Shown here piece after piece: positions 7,976 to 16,553 of a stretch of 64,000 nt of DNA. Position 1 is the first letter of the stretch, and every line of letters starts with the position of its first letter. Origin of the DNA: an uncultured Rhodospirillales bacterium (GTDB taxonomy: Bacteria; Pseudomonadota; Alphaproteobacteria; Azospirillales; Azospirillaceae); NCBI GenBank assembly GCA_903927615.1, contig CAIYNU010000041.1, positions 1 through 64,000 on the forward strand. Reading direction: 5' to 3'. The position numbers were made by a program, and so were the translations under genes. Under the pieces are notes generated by a model. It made no database searches and had not been told where the DNA came from. It saw only the letters and a program-made list of their open reading frames with translations.

Positions 7976-8443
7976 ATGAACCAGGACGAGTGGATCATTG
8001 ACGTTTCGCTTTACCTTCGGGGGCCAGGATTGAACCCCGAGACCATGAGCCGGGTGCTGGGCATACCATCAAGGCGGCCCTCCGACGCCGGGCGGGCGCA
8101 TCCGCGCCCTTGGCTTCGCGCCCATGGGGGCACGCGACCGCCGTCGGCGACCGCAAAGCGCGCAGCCGTGACCCGGACCGGGGTGTGGCGCCTGACCGCG
8201 GCGGCCGACTCGTCGGTGATTGCCGATCATGTGGCGGATTTGCTGGCGCGGATTCCCGTCGATCGCGGCCCCCTCGACGCGGTGGACGGGGTTCAGGAGG
8301 CCTTCATCGCGATCGCCGTGACGATTCCGGCCGAGGATGATGGCCGGGGGGATTGTGAATTCGACGTTAGCGCCGAACTCATGGCCGGGCTGGCGAGGGT
8401 GGGTTTACCGATCCGGGTGACCGTCGATGTGATTAAAAAGTGA
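7976..8443 (+). CDS. DUF4279 family protein, copy 2, with repeat-derived insert
   Basis: A 155-residue paralogue of the preceding gene (IIDVSLYLRGPGLNPETMSRVLGIP, later GVWRL and AIAVTIPAEDDGRGDCEFDVS). AAGGAGATA precedes the ATG. Between the LGIP helix and the GVWRL strand it carries extra residues, about SRRPSDAGRAHPRPWLRAHG, which are absent from copy 1. The DNA of this insert (8068-8123) is almost identical to an intergenic repeat at 22024-22079, so the insert appears to come from a mobile palindromic element. The reading frame is intact; whether the product still folds is open. Confidence 0.75.
   Translation: MNQDEWIIDVSLYLRGPGLNPETMSRVLGIPSRRPSDAGRAHPRPWLRAHGGTRPPSATAKRAAVTRTGVWRLTAAADSSVIADHVADLLARIPVDRGPLDAVDGVQEAFIAIAVTIPAEDDGRGDCEFDVSAELMAGLARVGLPIRVTVDVIKK
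8068..8123 (-). repeat. 56-bp REP-like palindromic element inside a gene
   Basis: Compared by eye with the reverse complement of 22024-22079, 53 of 56 bases agree. It contains the hairpin GGGCGC-ATCC-GCGCCC. It is inserted in frame in the second DUF4279 gene, as is known for palindromic elements in Rickettsia. Confidence 0.85.
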
Positions 8444-8569
8444 TCAGAACCGAGCCGTCAACCCGGCGCCGGCGTGGGGGGCGTCCGGCCGGCACCCGGG
8501 GCTTGGGGCAAAGACTCTGGTCGCGGAAGGACCAATCCGCTATGCTGCCGACCGCTTGACGGAGGCACC

Positions 8570-9550
8570 ATGGCCGAACAAAAACTCCCGGCGGTTCCGT
8601 CTGGGACGTCCGCCGAGGTGGAACGGCTTTATCGCTCGCTCTGCCGCATCCGGCGCGTCGAGGAAGAAATCGTCCGCCTCTATCCCAGCGATGTCATCCG
8701 GAGCCCGGTTCATCTGTCCATCGGCCAGGAAGCGGTGTCGGTGGGGGTGATCGACGGGCTCAACCCGGATGACGTGGTGGCGGCCAGCTATCGCAGCCAT
8801 GCCGCCTACCTGGCCAAGGGCGGCGATCTCAAGGCCATGCTGGCCGAATTGTATGGCCGGAACACCGGCTGCGCCCGGGGTCGGGGCGGCTCCATGCACC
8901 TGATCGGCCCCGACTGCCATTTGCTCGGAACCTCGGCGGTGGTCGGGACGCACATTCCGCTGGCGGCGGGTCAGGCGTTGGCCCTGAAACGTGAAGGCCG
9001 GGGCCGGGGGGTGGTGGTGTTCTTCGGCGATGGCGCCACCGAGGAAGGCGTGTTCCACGAATCCCTGAATTTCGCCGCGCTGCATCGGTTGCCGCTGCTG
9101 TTCGTGTGTGAGAACAATTTTTACGCGATTCACTCGCCTCTTGATGCCCGCTGGGCGACCCGCCGCCTGTGCGAGCGGGTGGCCACCTACGGCATCCCGG
9201 CCCACCAGATCGCCGACGGCGATATTTTCCGTATCCGCGACCTGACCACCGAGGCGTTGGCGTTGATGCGTCGGGGCGGGGGACCGACGTTCCTGGAATG
9301 TCATACCTATCGTTGGCGCGAGCATGTGGGGCCGGCCGAGGATTTCGAGGCCGGTTATCGCACCCGGGCCGAGGTGCGGCCCTGGCAGGAGAACGACCAG
9401 TTGGACGTCCTGGCGCGTCTGGTCGCCCCCCCGGTGCGGGCACGGATCGACCGGGAGATTGCCCTGGAGATCGCCGAGGCCGTGGCCTTCGCCGAAGCCA
9501 GCCCGTTTCCCGCCGCCGAGGAGTTGCTGGCCCATGTCTACGCTTCCTGA
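8570..9550 (+). CDS. Thiamine-diphosphate dehydrogenase E1, alpha subunit
   Basis: This 326-residue protein is the alpha half of a heterotetrameric E1 of the pyruvate / 2-oxoisovalerate / acetoin dehydrogenase type. The thiamine-diphosphate motif GDGATEEGVFHESLNFAA...CENN is present at about residues 153-188, and GRGGSMH and SYRSHAAYLA match the family. GGAGG lies five bases before the ATG at 8570. Its 3' end overlaps the beta gene by 17 bases. No E2 (lipoyl) or E3 gene is nearby, so it may use a shared E2 or act as a decarboxylase feeding a biosynthetic pathway. The exact 2-oxo acid is unknown. Confidence 0.85.
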   Translation: MAEQKLPAVPSGTSAEVERLYRSLCRIRRVEEEIVRLYPSDVIRSPVHLSIGQEAVSVGVIDGLNPDDVVAASYRSHAAYLAKGGDLKAMLAELYGRNTGCARGRGGSMHLIGPDCHLLGTSAVVGTHIPLAAGQALALKREGRGRGVVVFFGDGATEEGVFHESLNFAALHRLPLLFVCENNFYAIHSPLDARWATRRLCERVATYGIPAHQIADGDIFRIRDLTTEALALMRRGGGPTFLECHTYRWREHVGPAEDFEAGYRTRAEVRPWQENDQLDVLARLVAPPVRARIDREIALEIAEAVAFAEASPFPAAEELLAHVYAS

Positions 9551-10616
9551 CGGGCCTGCCGGCGGCGGTCGTCTGTTGCGCTACGTGGACGCGCTGGCCG
9601 AAGGCATGATCCAGGAAATGGAGCGTGACCCCCGGGTCTTTGTGTTCGGGCTCGACGTCACCGACCACAAGGGTATTCAGGGCTCGACCCTGGGCCTCCG
9701 GCAACGCTTCGGGGCCGACCGGGTGTTCGGAACCCCGCTTTCGGAAGACGCCATGACCGGGGTGGCCATCGGCGCGGCCATGGCCGGCCTGCGCCCGATT
9801 CATGTCCATATCCGGAACGACTTCCTGATGCTGGCCATGAACCAACTGGTCAACATCGCCGCCAAGACCCACGCCATGTACGGCGGCGCGGTCAACGTGC
9901 CCCTGGTGGTCCGGAGCATGATCGGCAAGTCCTGGGGACAGGGCGCCCAGCATTCCCAGGCGCTCCACGCCCTGTTTCTGCATGTCCCCGGTCTCAAGGT
10001 GGTCATGCCCAGCAACGCCCATGACGCCAAGGGCGCCCTGATCGCGGCCATTCGCGACGACAATCCGGTGATCTTCATCGAACACCGCCTGCTCTATCCC
10101 ACCGAAGCCTATGTTCCCGAGGCCCCGTACACGGTGGAACCCGGTCAGGCCCGGGTGAGCGCCGCCGGTGACGACCTGACTCTGGTCGGCATCTCCAACA
10201 TGGTGGTGGAGTGTCTGCGCGCCCGGGAACTGCTGGCCGAAACCGGCCTTTATGCCGAGGTCATCGACCCGATCTGGCTGGAGCCGCTGGACATCGACAC
10301 CATCCTGGCCTCGGCCCGGCGGACCCGCCGCCTGCTGGTGGCCGACAATGCCTGGACCCGCTGCGGCGTCGGTGCCGAGATCATCGCCGCGGTTCTGGAA
10401 CGCGCCGGTCCGGCCGCCGGGATCGCGGTCCGGCGTCTGGGCTTTGCCGCCACCGCCTGCCCGCCCGCCCCCACGCTGGAAGCGGCCTTCTACCCCAACC
10501 CGGCGACCATCGCCGAGGTGGCTCATCAGATGGTGAGACCGGACGTGCCGGACTGGCGTCCGGACCCGGAGCAGGCCAAACTCGCTTATCAGGTTCAATT
10601 CCGCGGACCGTTTTAA
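9534..10616 (+). CDS. Thiamine-diphosphate dehydrogenase E1, beta subunit
   Basis: The 360-residue partner of the preceding gene has the transketolase-like pyrimidine-binding domain (TPLSEDAMTGVAIGAAMAGL, then MNQLVNIAAKTHAMYGG and QHSQALHALFLHVPGLKVV) and the C-terminal transketolase domain (about residues 210-340). The ATG at 9534 starts inside the alpha gene after GAGGAG; the frame runs further upstream without conservation. The coupled pair should form an alpha2-beta2 enzyme. The last 25 residues extend past the usual E1-beta end. Confidence 0.85.
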   Translation: MSTLPDGPAGGGRLLRYVDALAEGMIQEMERDPRVFVFGLDVTDHKGIQGSTLGLRQRFGADRVFGTPLSEDAMTGVAIGAAMAGLRPIHVHIRNDFLMLAMNQLVNIAAKTHAMYGGAVNVPLVVRSMIGKSWGQGAQHSQALHALFLHVPGLKVVMPSNAHDAKGALIAAIRDDNPVIFIEHRLLYPTEAYVPEAPYTVEPGQARVSAAGDDLTLVGISNMVVECLRARELLAETGLYAEVIDPIWLEPLDIDTILASARRTRRLLVADNAWTRCGVGAEIIAAVLERAGPAAGIAVRRLGFAATACPPAPTLEAAFYPNPATIAEVAHQMVRPDVPDWRPDPEQAKLAYQVQFRGPF

Positions 10617-10773
10617 TAATAAATGATCCCGCAGCCGCGGATCGGCGACCCCCTACCCAAGGCCGTCGGCCCGTTGTCAGAAAGATCGGTCATGATCGCC
10701 GCCCTTCACGTGTCCGCCCTTCACGTCGTCGCCCCCAACCCTGGCACAGCGCCCGTTACAGGCCCGATCCCCC

Positions 10774-12651
10774 ATGGCTGACGATAGCGATGATCTGCTT
10801 GATTACTATCAGCGCGAGCTGAGCTATCTGCGCCACCAGGGCGCCGAGTTCGCCCAGCACTACCCGCGGGTGGCGGCCCGGCTGGATTATGCCGGCGCCG
10901 AGTCGCCGGATCCCCATGTCGAACGGATGCTGGAGAGCTTCGCCTTTCTGACCGCGCGCATTCAGCGCCGGCTGGATTCCGAGTTTCCCGAGATTCCGGC
11001 CGCCCTGCTGGGGGTGCTGTATCCCCATCTGACGGCGCCGGTCCCGAGCATGGCCATCGCCCAGGTCCAGGTGGACCCCGGCCAGGCCCGTGCCGCCACC
11101 GGCTTTACCATTCCCCGCCATACGCAACTTCATGCCGAAACCTCCGACGGCCTGCCCTGCCGGTTCCAGACCTGCTACCCGGTCACGCTGTGGCCCATCG
11201 AGGTCGCGGCGGCGGCCATCCGGCCGGCCGCCGATTTTCCGTTTCTGGACCGGCGGAACGACGTGGCCGCGGTGCTGCGCCTGACCTTGCGCGGGATGGG
11301 ACGGCTGAGTTTTGCCGACCTGGCGCCGACCCGCCTGCGTCTGCACCTCAACGCCGATCCCATAACCGGCGGCACTCTTTACGAGCTGTTGCTCAATCAG
11401 GTGCGCGAGATCGCGATCCGGCCGGGCGGACACAAACTGCCGGCCCGGACGCTGCCGGCCACCTGCATTCGCCCGGTGGGGTTTCTGCCCGCCGAGGACG
11501 TGTTGCCCTGGCCGAACCACGCCCATGCCGCCTATCGCCTGGTCCAGGAATACTTCGTCTTTCCCGCGAAGTTCCTGTTTCTGGATCTTGAGGGTCTGGG
11601 CGACTTCGGCGGCGGCGCCGAAGTCGAGCTTTTGTTTCTGCTGGCCGAGCCGCCGCGCCGGCCGTTGACCAGCGATGCCGGGCTGTTCCGGCTGAACTGT
11701 ACGCCGATCATCAACCTGTTCCGCCGGACCACCGAGCCGATCCGGCTCGACCAGACCCAGGTGGATTATCGGCTGGCGCCCGACAACCACCGGGAGCGGT
11801 CGACGGAAATCCATTCGATCCTGAAGGTTTCGGCCAGTTCGGCCTTCGAGGACGACAGCACGGCGTTCCAACCGTTCTATTCGTTTGAACATGGCGGCCA
11901 TAAAGGGGGGAGCACGCCGGGAGAGGGGCCCCCGGGCGGCGCGGCCGTCGGGCGGAGCCAGGCGCGGGCGTTCTGGTTGGCGCGGCGCCAGCCGACCGGG
12001 CGGGCCGACCTGCCCGGAAGCGACATGATTCTGTCGTTCCTGGATCTGGATTTCAAGCCGACCCGGCCGGCAACCCGGGTGGTGTTTGCCCACACCCTTT
12101 GCACCAACCGGGGGGTCGCCGCTCAGATGCCGGTGGGCGCCCGTCTGAACATCGAGGTCGACGCGCCGCTTTCCGCCATCCTGTGCCTGTCCAAGCCGAC
12201 CCGCCAACTGGCGCCGCCGTTCGGCGGGGAGATGTTGTGGCGGCTGGTTTCGCACCTCTCGCTCAACCGGCTGTCGCTGGCCGGGGCCAGAGCCGGGGAC
12301 CAGGCCGGGTTGACGGCGCTGCGGGAAATTCTGTGCCTTTATGCCGCCTATGACGACGCCACCGTGCGCAGCCAGCTGGCCGGCCTGGCGGCGCTGGCCT
12401 GCCGCGATGTGGTCCGGCGGATCGGCACCGAGGCCTGGCGGGGCTTTTGCCGCGGCACCGAGGTTCGGCTGGAACTGGACGAAGAGGGCTTCGTCGGCGG
12501 CCATCCGTTCTTGCTGGCGGCGGTGCTCAACCGGTTCTTCGGGTTGTATGCCGCGGTCAATTCCTTCACGCAACTGGTGCTGACCAGCCGGCAGCGTCAT
12601 GGGGTTTGGAAGACATGGGAGCCTTTGGCTGGCGATCGCGCCGTTCTGTAA
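10774..12651 (+). CDS. tssF: Type VI secretion baseplate protein TssF
   Basis: The 625-residue protein matches TssF (ImpG/VasA), a wedge component of the T6SS baseplate that works with TssG, TssK and TssE on the cytoplasmic side of the inner membrane. The N-terminus LLDYYQRELSYLRHQGAEFAQHYPRVA followed by DPHVERMLESFAFLTARIQ and the PSMAIAQ segment are diagnostic. The C-terminus has the usual FFGLYAAVNSFTQLVL. It heads a compact operon; its 3' end overlaps tssG by 37 bases. The 157-base gap before it has no clear promoter or ribosome site. Confidence 0.93.
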   Translation: MADDSDDLLDYYQRELSYLRHQGAEFAQHYPRVAARLDYAGAESPDPHVERMLESFAFLTARIQRRLDSEFPEIPAALLGVLYPHLTAPVPSMAIAQVQVDPGQARAATGFTIPRHTQLHAETSDGLPCRFQTCYPVTLWPIEVAAAAIRPAADFPFLDRRNDVAAVLRLTLRGMGRLSFADLAPTRLRLHLNADPITGGTLYELLLNQVREIAIRPGGHKLPARTLPATCIRPVGFLPAEDVLPWPNHAHAAYRLVQEYFVFPAKFLFLDLEGLGDFGGGAEVELLFLLAEPPRRPLTSDAGLFRLNCTPIINLFRRTTEPIRLDQTQVDYRLAPDNHRERSTEIHSILKVSASSAFEDDSTAFQPFYSFEHGGHKGGSTPGEGPPGGAAVGRSQARAFWLARRQPTGRADLPGSDMILSFLDLDFKPTRPATRVVFAHTLCTNRGVAAQMPVGARLNIEVDAPLSAILCLSKPTRQLAPPFGGEMLWRLVSHLSLNRLSLAGARAGDQAGLTALREILCLYAAYDDATVRSQLAGLAALACRDVVRRIGTEAWRGFCRGTEVRLELDEEGFVGGHPFLLAAVLNRFFGLYAAVNSFTQLVLTSRQRHGVWKTWEPLAGDRAVL

Positions 12652-13736
12652 TCGAGCACCTGGCGGCCGAGGCTTATCGCTTCGATTTCCATCAGGCGGT
12701 GCGCCTGATCGAGCAGACCCACCCGGAGGCGCGGAGCGTCGGTGACGGCGGCAGCGCCGATCAGGAGGCGGTGCGGTTTTGCGCCAGCCTGACCTCGGCC
12801 TTTCCCGCCAGCGATCTGACCGGCGCCCGCCCGCCCCGGCCGGGCGAGGCGCGGTGGGAGCTGGAGGTCAACTTCATGGGCCTGGCCGGGGGCTTCGGCC
12901 CGTTGCCGGCCCCGTTTTCCGAATCGATTGTCCGCCATGCCCGGGCGGGCGATACCGCCAGCCGCGATTTCCTGGATATTTTCAATCATCGGCTGGTCTC
13001 GCTGTTCTACCGCGCCCGGCGCCGGCATCGGCCGGAGCTGACCCGGCAGAGTCCCGAGCAGGGAACGCTGGCCCAGGCTCTTTATGCCCTGATGGGGCTG
13101 CGCGCCAACGGCTTGCGTGACCGTATGGCGGTGCCCGACCGGGCGCTGCTCAATCATGCCGGCCTGCTGGCCCAGGAACCCCACAGCCTGCACGGCCTGG
13201 AGCGCCTGCTGGCATGCCATTTCCATGTGCCGGTGCAGGTTCATCCGCTCCAGGGGCGTTGGCTGGCCCTGGACGACACCCAGATCACCCGGCTTGGCCG
13301 GACCAATTCCGGGTTGGGCGGCGGCCTGGTGCTGGGACGGCGGGTGTGGGACCAGCAGGCGGCGCTGGTGGTCGAATTGGGACCGCTGGATGCCCAAAGC
13401 TTTCGCGCCTTTCTGCCCGACGGTTCGTCTTGGCCTCAGCTTCGCGCCATGATAGAGTTTTATACTCAGAGCGACGTGATCGTCGATGTCCGCCTACGGG
13501 TATATGCAAATCAGGTGGGCGCCACCCGGTTGGCCGGAGCGAATCGGGCCGCCTTGTACACGCTCCGCGGCTTGAAGGGGCGTCCGCATGCCAATGCCGC
13601 CCGGTTGGACGGCTTGGGGGCTCGGCTGATCACCCGCCCGGGACCGACGGCGCCGCGCTTGGGTTGGACCACATGGTTGACCACCCGGCCGCGAACCGAA
13701 GACGGGGTGGTGACGGTGAGGGAAAGGATGTCATGA
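12615..13736 (+). CDS. tssG: Type VI secretion baseplate protein TssG
   Basis: The 373-residue protein is TssG (ImpH/VasB). It opens MGAFGWRSRRSVIEHLAAEAYRFDFHQAVRLIEQ and contains VNFMGLAGGFGPLPAPFSE, both typical of the family; in the baseplate two TssF bind one TssG. The start at 12615 lies inside tssF after GGAAG. The stop overlaps the start of the DUF4157 gene by ATGA, so the putative cargo genes are translationally tied to the secretion machinery. Confidence 0.92.
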   Translation: MGAFGWRSRRSVIEHLAAEAYRFDFHQAVRLIEQTHPEARSVGDGGSADQEAVRFCASLTSAFPASDLTGARPPRPGEARWELEVNFMGLAGGFGPLPAPFSESIVRHARAGDTASRDFLDIFNHRLVSLFYRARRRHRPELTRQSPEQGTLAQALYALMGLRANGLRDRMAVPDRALLNHAGLLAQEPHSLHGLERLLACHFHVPVQVHPLQGRWLALDDTQITRLGRTNSGLGGGLVLGRRVWDQQAALVVELGPLDAQSFRAFLPDGSSWPQLRAMIEFYTQSDVIVDVRLRVYANQVGATRLAGANRAALYTLRGLKGRPHANAARLDGLGARLITRPGPTAPRLGWTTWLTTRPRTEDGVVTVRERMS

Positions 13737-14785
13737 GCAGACCGGCCAGCGTTATCCAGGGACGTTTTCCAACCGGTCTGCGGCTGGTTCGGCCCGGCGT
13801 GGCGCAACCCCAGGCCCCTGGCCATGTTCAGGCCGTCGGCCATGCTCAGGCGCTGCCGCCCGGTTTGATCCGCCCCAACGGCGGCGGCGGGCGACCGCTG
13901 CCGGAACCGGTGCGCCGTAAGATGGAGCAGGCCTTCGGGACCGACTTCTCGGACGTGCGCGTCCATGTCGGGCCGCAAGCCGGTGCCATCGGCGCGTTGG
14001 CTTTCACCCTGGGCTCGGACATTCATTTTGCCCCGGGACTCTATAATCCCGACTCACACCAGGGTCAGCACCTGCTCGGCCACGAACTGGCCCATGTGGT
14101 TCAGCAGCGCACCGGTCGGGTGCGCAACCCGTTCGGCTCCGGTGTGGCCGTGGTCCAGGACCCGGCGCTGGAAGCCGAAGCCGATCGCCTGGGCCTGCGC
14201 GCCGCCAGCCATGTGGTGGCGCCCGGGGGGCGAGCCGCCGTGGGACAAGCCGTTATGGGCGCCGCCCCGGGCGCGCGGCCGGGACGTCCGCTAACGGGCG
14301 TTCAGTCCGGGGGGGGCGTTCAGGCCAAGGGGACCGATCACCGCTTGGCCGATCACCGTTTAATCGTCGGCGCCTATCTGCACCCCGAGCGCGGCTTGCC
14401 CGATGCCGTGGCCGGTCACGGCTTCGTCGCGGTGGAGGGACCGGGCGGCAAACGCGAGGTTTGGGGGTTCTCGCCCGCCGACCGCGCCCGCATGGATCCC
14501 CACCGGGACTTGGGCCGGTTGGCCGGCGGCGTCCCCGGCGAGGTCCACCGGAACGAGGCCGCCCTCACCAAGCCCGGCGTCCGCACCCGCAGCATCCCGA
14601 TCAGCGCCGAACAAGCCCGAACCGCCTTGGCCAAGGTCGCCGAGTATCGTTCGGGCAGCGTACCCTTCAGCCTGTCCCGCCGCCAATGCACTGCCTTTGC
14701 CGCCGATGTGGCCCGAGCGGCCGGCGTCGAACTGGCCCCCGGCGGCCGCGCCGGTCCGCCCCGGGAATTTTATCGCAAGATTTGA
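13733..14785 (+). CDS. DUF4157 protein with papain-like C-terminal domain, putative T6SS cargo
   Basis: This 350-residue protein has three parts. Residues 1-50 are rich in Pro, Gly and Ala. Residues of about 55-135 form a DUF4157 domain (LPEPVRRKMEQAFGTDFSDVRVHVG, then GHELAHVVQQ with the HExxH-type zinc site). After a linker with GVQAKGTDH (near residue 200) comes a C-terminal domain with GHGFVAVEG, EVWGFSP and LSRRQCTAFAADVARAAGV. A His-then-Cys order in such a block recalls permuted NlpC/P60 amidases; this is inference. DUF4157 is best known at the N-terminus of toxins carried by extracellular contractile injection systems. Its ATG overlaps the tssG stop, which argues for export or assembly with this T6SS. 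Confidence 0.75.
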   Translation: MSRPASVIQGRFPTGLRLVRPGVAQPQAPGHVQAVGHAQALPPGLIRPNGGGGRPLPEPVRRKMEQAFGTDFSDVRVHVGPQAGAIGALAFTLGSDIHFAPGLYNPDSHQGQHLLGHELAHVVQQRTGRVRNPFGSGVAVVQDPALEAEADRLGLRAASHVVAPGGRAAVGQAVMGAAPGARPGRPLTGVQSGGGVQAKGTDHRLADHRLIVGAYLHPERGLPDAVAGHGFVAVEGPGGKREVWGFSPADRARMDPHRDLGRLAGGVPGEVHRNEAALTKPGVRTRSIPISAEQARTALAKVAEYRSGSVPFSLSRRQCTAFAADVARAAGVELAPGGRAGPPREFYRKI

Positions 14786-14812
14786 TTTTTTAATCCCTAT
14801 CCGAGCCGCCCC

Positions 14813-15547
14813 ATGACCAAGCCCTGCCCTTTCGTACCGCCCCCGACCCCGCCCGTGCGCACGCCCACGGTCCATGCGCCGCCGCCGGTGGCGCAGAGGA
14901 CGCCGCTGCCGGGGACCGTCAAAGCAGGGGTCGCGCCGCCGCCGGTGGCGGTGCGTGCGGTGGCCGGGCATGTCCCGCCGCCGGTGGCGCAGAGGAAACC
15001 GGTGCCGGTGCCGCATTGCAACCGGCCGCCCTGCCCCCCTCCTGTGCCGGCGAGACATTGGCCATGCGCTCAACCCGCTTTAGCGGTCCAGGCGAAATAC
15101 CCGGCCGTCGTGCAAAAGATGGAGGCTGCCGGTCGGGATTATCCGCCGATGACGGTCGCCCAAGCGATCCGACAAGCGGAAGCGGCAGCTTGGGTATGGA
15201 ATCATAACGGCCGGGCTGGCACTAATTTTGGCAATCAGGGCGCTGAATATATTCTGGCCGGGAATATCACCAATCTTAAGCAACGCTGGCGGGCAAAAGG
15301 CCCGATGTTTGGCGACAATCTGGTCCGCAAGGCCTCGGATTCCGTATCGGCGATTGGGGCGAATGTGGATCTAAAGCTGGCCCCCGATGAAAACCAAGTT
15401 TCCGTATTTAATTACCATGTTGCCGTGGATGTGCAGAAAGTAAAAAAAGTAAATACAATGTCGAATAAAGCCTGGAAGAAGGTGTTGTCTGACTATAAAG
15501 GCAAAGTGATTCCTAGAGAAATTTATGATCGCAGGCCAAATGCCTGA
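14813..15547 (+). CDS. Putative modular T6SS cargo, proline-rich N-terminus
   Basis: A 244-residue protein. Residues 1-90 are very proline-rich and repeat a unit PPPVAQR/PPPVAVR three times. The boundary motif LAVQAKYPAVVQKM is followed by a C-terminal domain of about 145 residues (MTVAQAIRQAEAAAWVWNHN to the end) that I do not recognise. It contains VSVFNYHVAVDV and a lysine-rich tail. The 3' half is clearly AT-richer than the 5' half and than the neighbours, which suggests a swapped-in module. The architecture of conserved N-terminus plus variable C-terminus is that of polymorphic effectors. No immunity gene is obvious; toxin function is unproven. Confidence 0.6.
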   Translation: MTKPCPFVPPPTPPVRTPTVHAPPPVAQRTPLPGTVKAGVAPPPVAVRAVAGHVPPPVAQRKPVPVPHCNRPPCPPPVPARHWPCAQPALAVQAKYPAVVQKMEAAGRDYPPMTVAQAIRQAEAAAWVWNHNGRAGTNFGNQGAEYILAGNITNLKQRWRAKGPMFGDNLVRKASDSVSAIGANVDLKLAPDENQVSVFNYHVAVDVQKVKKVNTMSNKAWKKVLSDYKGKVIPREIYDRRPNA

Positions 15548-15597
15548 TGCCCGTCTGTTGTCCTGACCCTTGACTCTTGGTTATTGAGAGCCATCCC

Positions 15598-16548
15598 ATG
15601 ACCCAGCACCGCAGCGTCGCGCCGCCCCCGATTCCGCCGATTCGCAAGCCCGCGGCGGCGGCGCCGCCGGTGGCCCAGAGGAAGCCGGTGCCGCCCCCCG
15701 GGAGTGTCCGGACGGCGATTCCGCCGACGAAATACGGGGTCACGCCGGGATCGTTACCGCCTCAGTCGGGGTTGCTCCAACCCAAGGCACAGGCTGTGCC
15801 GTCTTTCCTGCAACCGAAACCGGTTGCTCCCGGGGCTGTTCCCGGGGCTGTTCCCGGACTCCCCCGGCTGAATCCCGGCCCGCCGCCGCCGTCCGCACCA
15901 TCGGTCCAATGCGTCAAGTCGAGCAAGAAAACAACGCGATCAGAAACCTTTTATACCTATATGCAAACCGACCCGGCCAATCAACTCAGCCTGGCGAATC
16001 AGGGTCCTCACACCATGTCTCACGCGCTGGTCAATCTTTTGGTGGAAGCCAGGACGAGGACAGCCAATCAGGCGCAGATTCAACAGCTTTTCCAGGATCA
16101 GGTGCCCGATCCCACTGAAATGATGACTCTGGTCGAAGAGGAAATGGATGGTTCGGGGTTGACCAAAAAGGATCGGAAAATCGATCGCTTCGAGGATGCC
16201 TATACTGAGTTGTATGACGAGATTGAAGATGATCTCAATGATGCTGCTAATTTTGTAAAAATGAGTCAGAAAAGTAAGGTGATTCGAAAGATTAGACGAA
16301 TCATGGAAATGCATCCCTATGGCACCTACGCCTATAAAGGACAGGGCGCTTCGAAAAAAGCCCGGAAGGGCAAGGGGGAAGCGAAATATCTTTACCAGAT
16401 CCGTCAGGGAAATTATGCTAACGTCGGCAAGCTGATCGACCAATCTTTGGCCCGATTCAAGCACCGGAAACGCTTCGATAAGTTCCTGAAACGACGATTT
16501 GAGATATTATTCAATAAGAAGCAAATAAAAACGATGATCGGACTCTAG
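15598..16548 (+). CDS. Putative modular T6SS cargo, second copy of the architecture
   Basis: A 316-residue protein. The N-terminal 100 residues are proline-rich and carry PPVAQRKPVPPPG, shared almost exactly with the preceding gene. SVQCVKSSKK marks the switch to a different, charged, mostly helical C-terminal domain (about residues 110-316) with NQGPHTMSHALVNLLVEA and a strongly basic tail (KHRKRFDKFLKRRFEILFNKK). The C-terminal coding part is AT-rich. The ATG at 15598 is chosen because GAGCC-ATCCC-ATG-ACC matches the context of the preceding gene's start. The C-terminal family is unknown to me. It ends five bases before clpV. Confidence 0.6.
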   Translation: MTQHRSVAPPPIPPIRKPAAAAPPVAQRKPVPPPGSVRTAIPPTKYGVTPGSLPPQSGLLQPKAQAVPSFLQPKPVAPGAVPGAVPGLPRLNPGPPPPSAPSVQCVKSSKKTTRSETFYTYMQTDPANQLSLANQGPHTMSHALVNLLVEARTRTANQAQIQQLFQDQVPDPTEMMTLVEEEMDGSGLTKKDRKIDRFEDAYTELYDEIEDDLNDAANFVKMSQKSKVIRKIRRIMEMHPYGTYAYKGQGASKKARKGKGEAKYLYQIRQGNYANVGKLIDQSLARFKHRKRFDKFLKRRFEILFNKKQIKTMIGL

Positions 16549-16553
16549 CCTTA

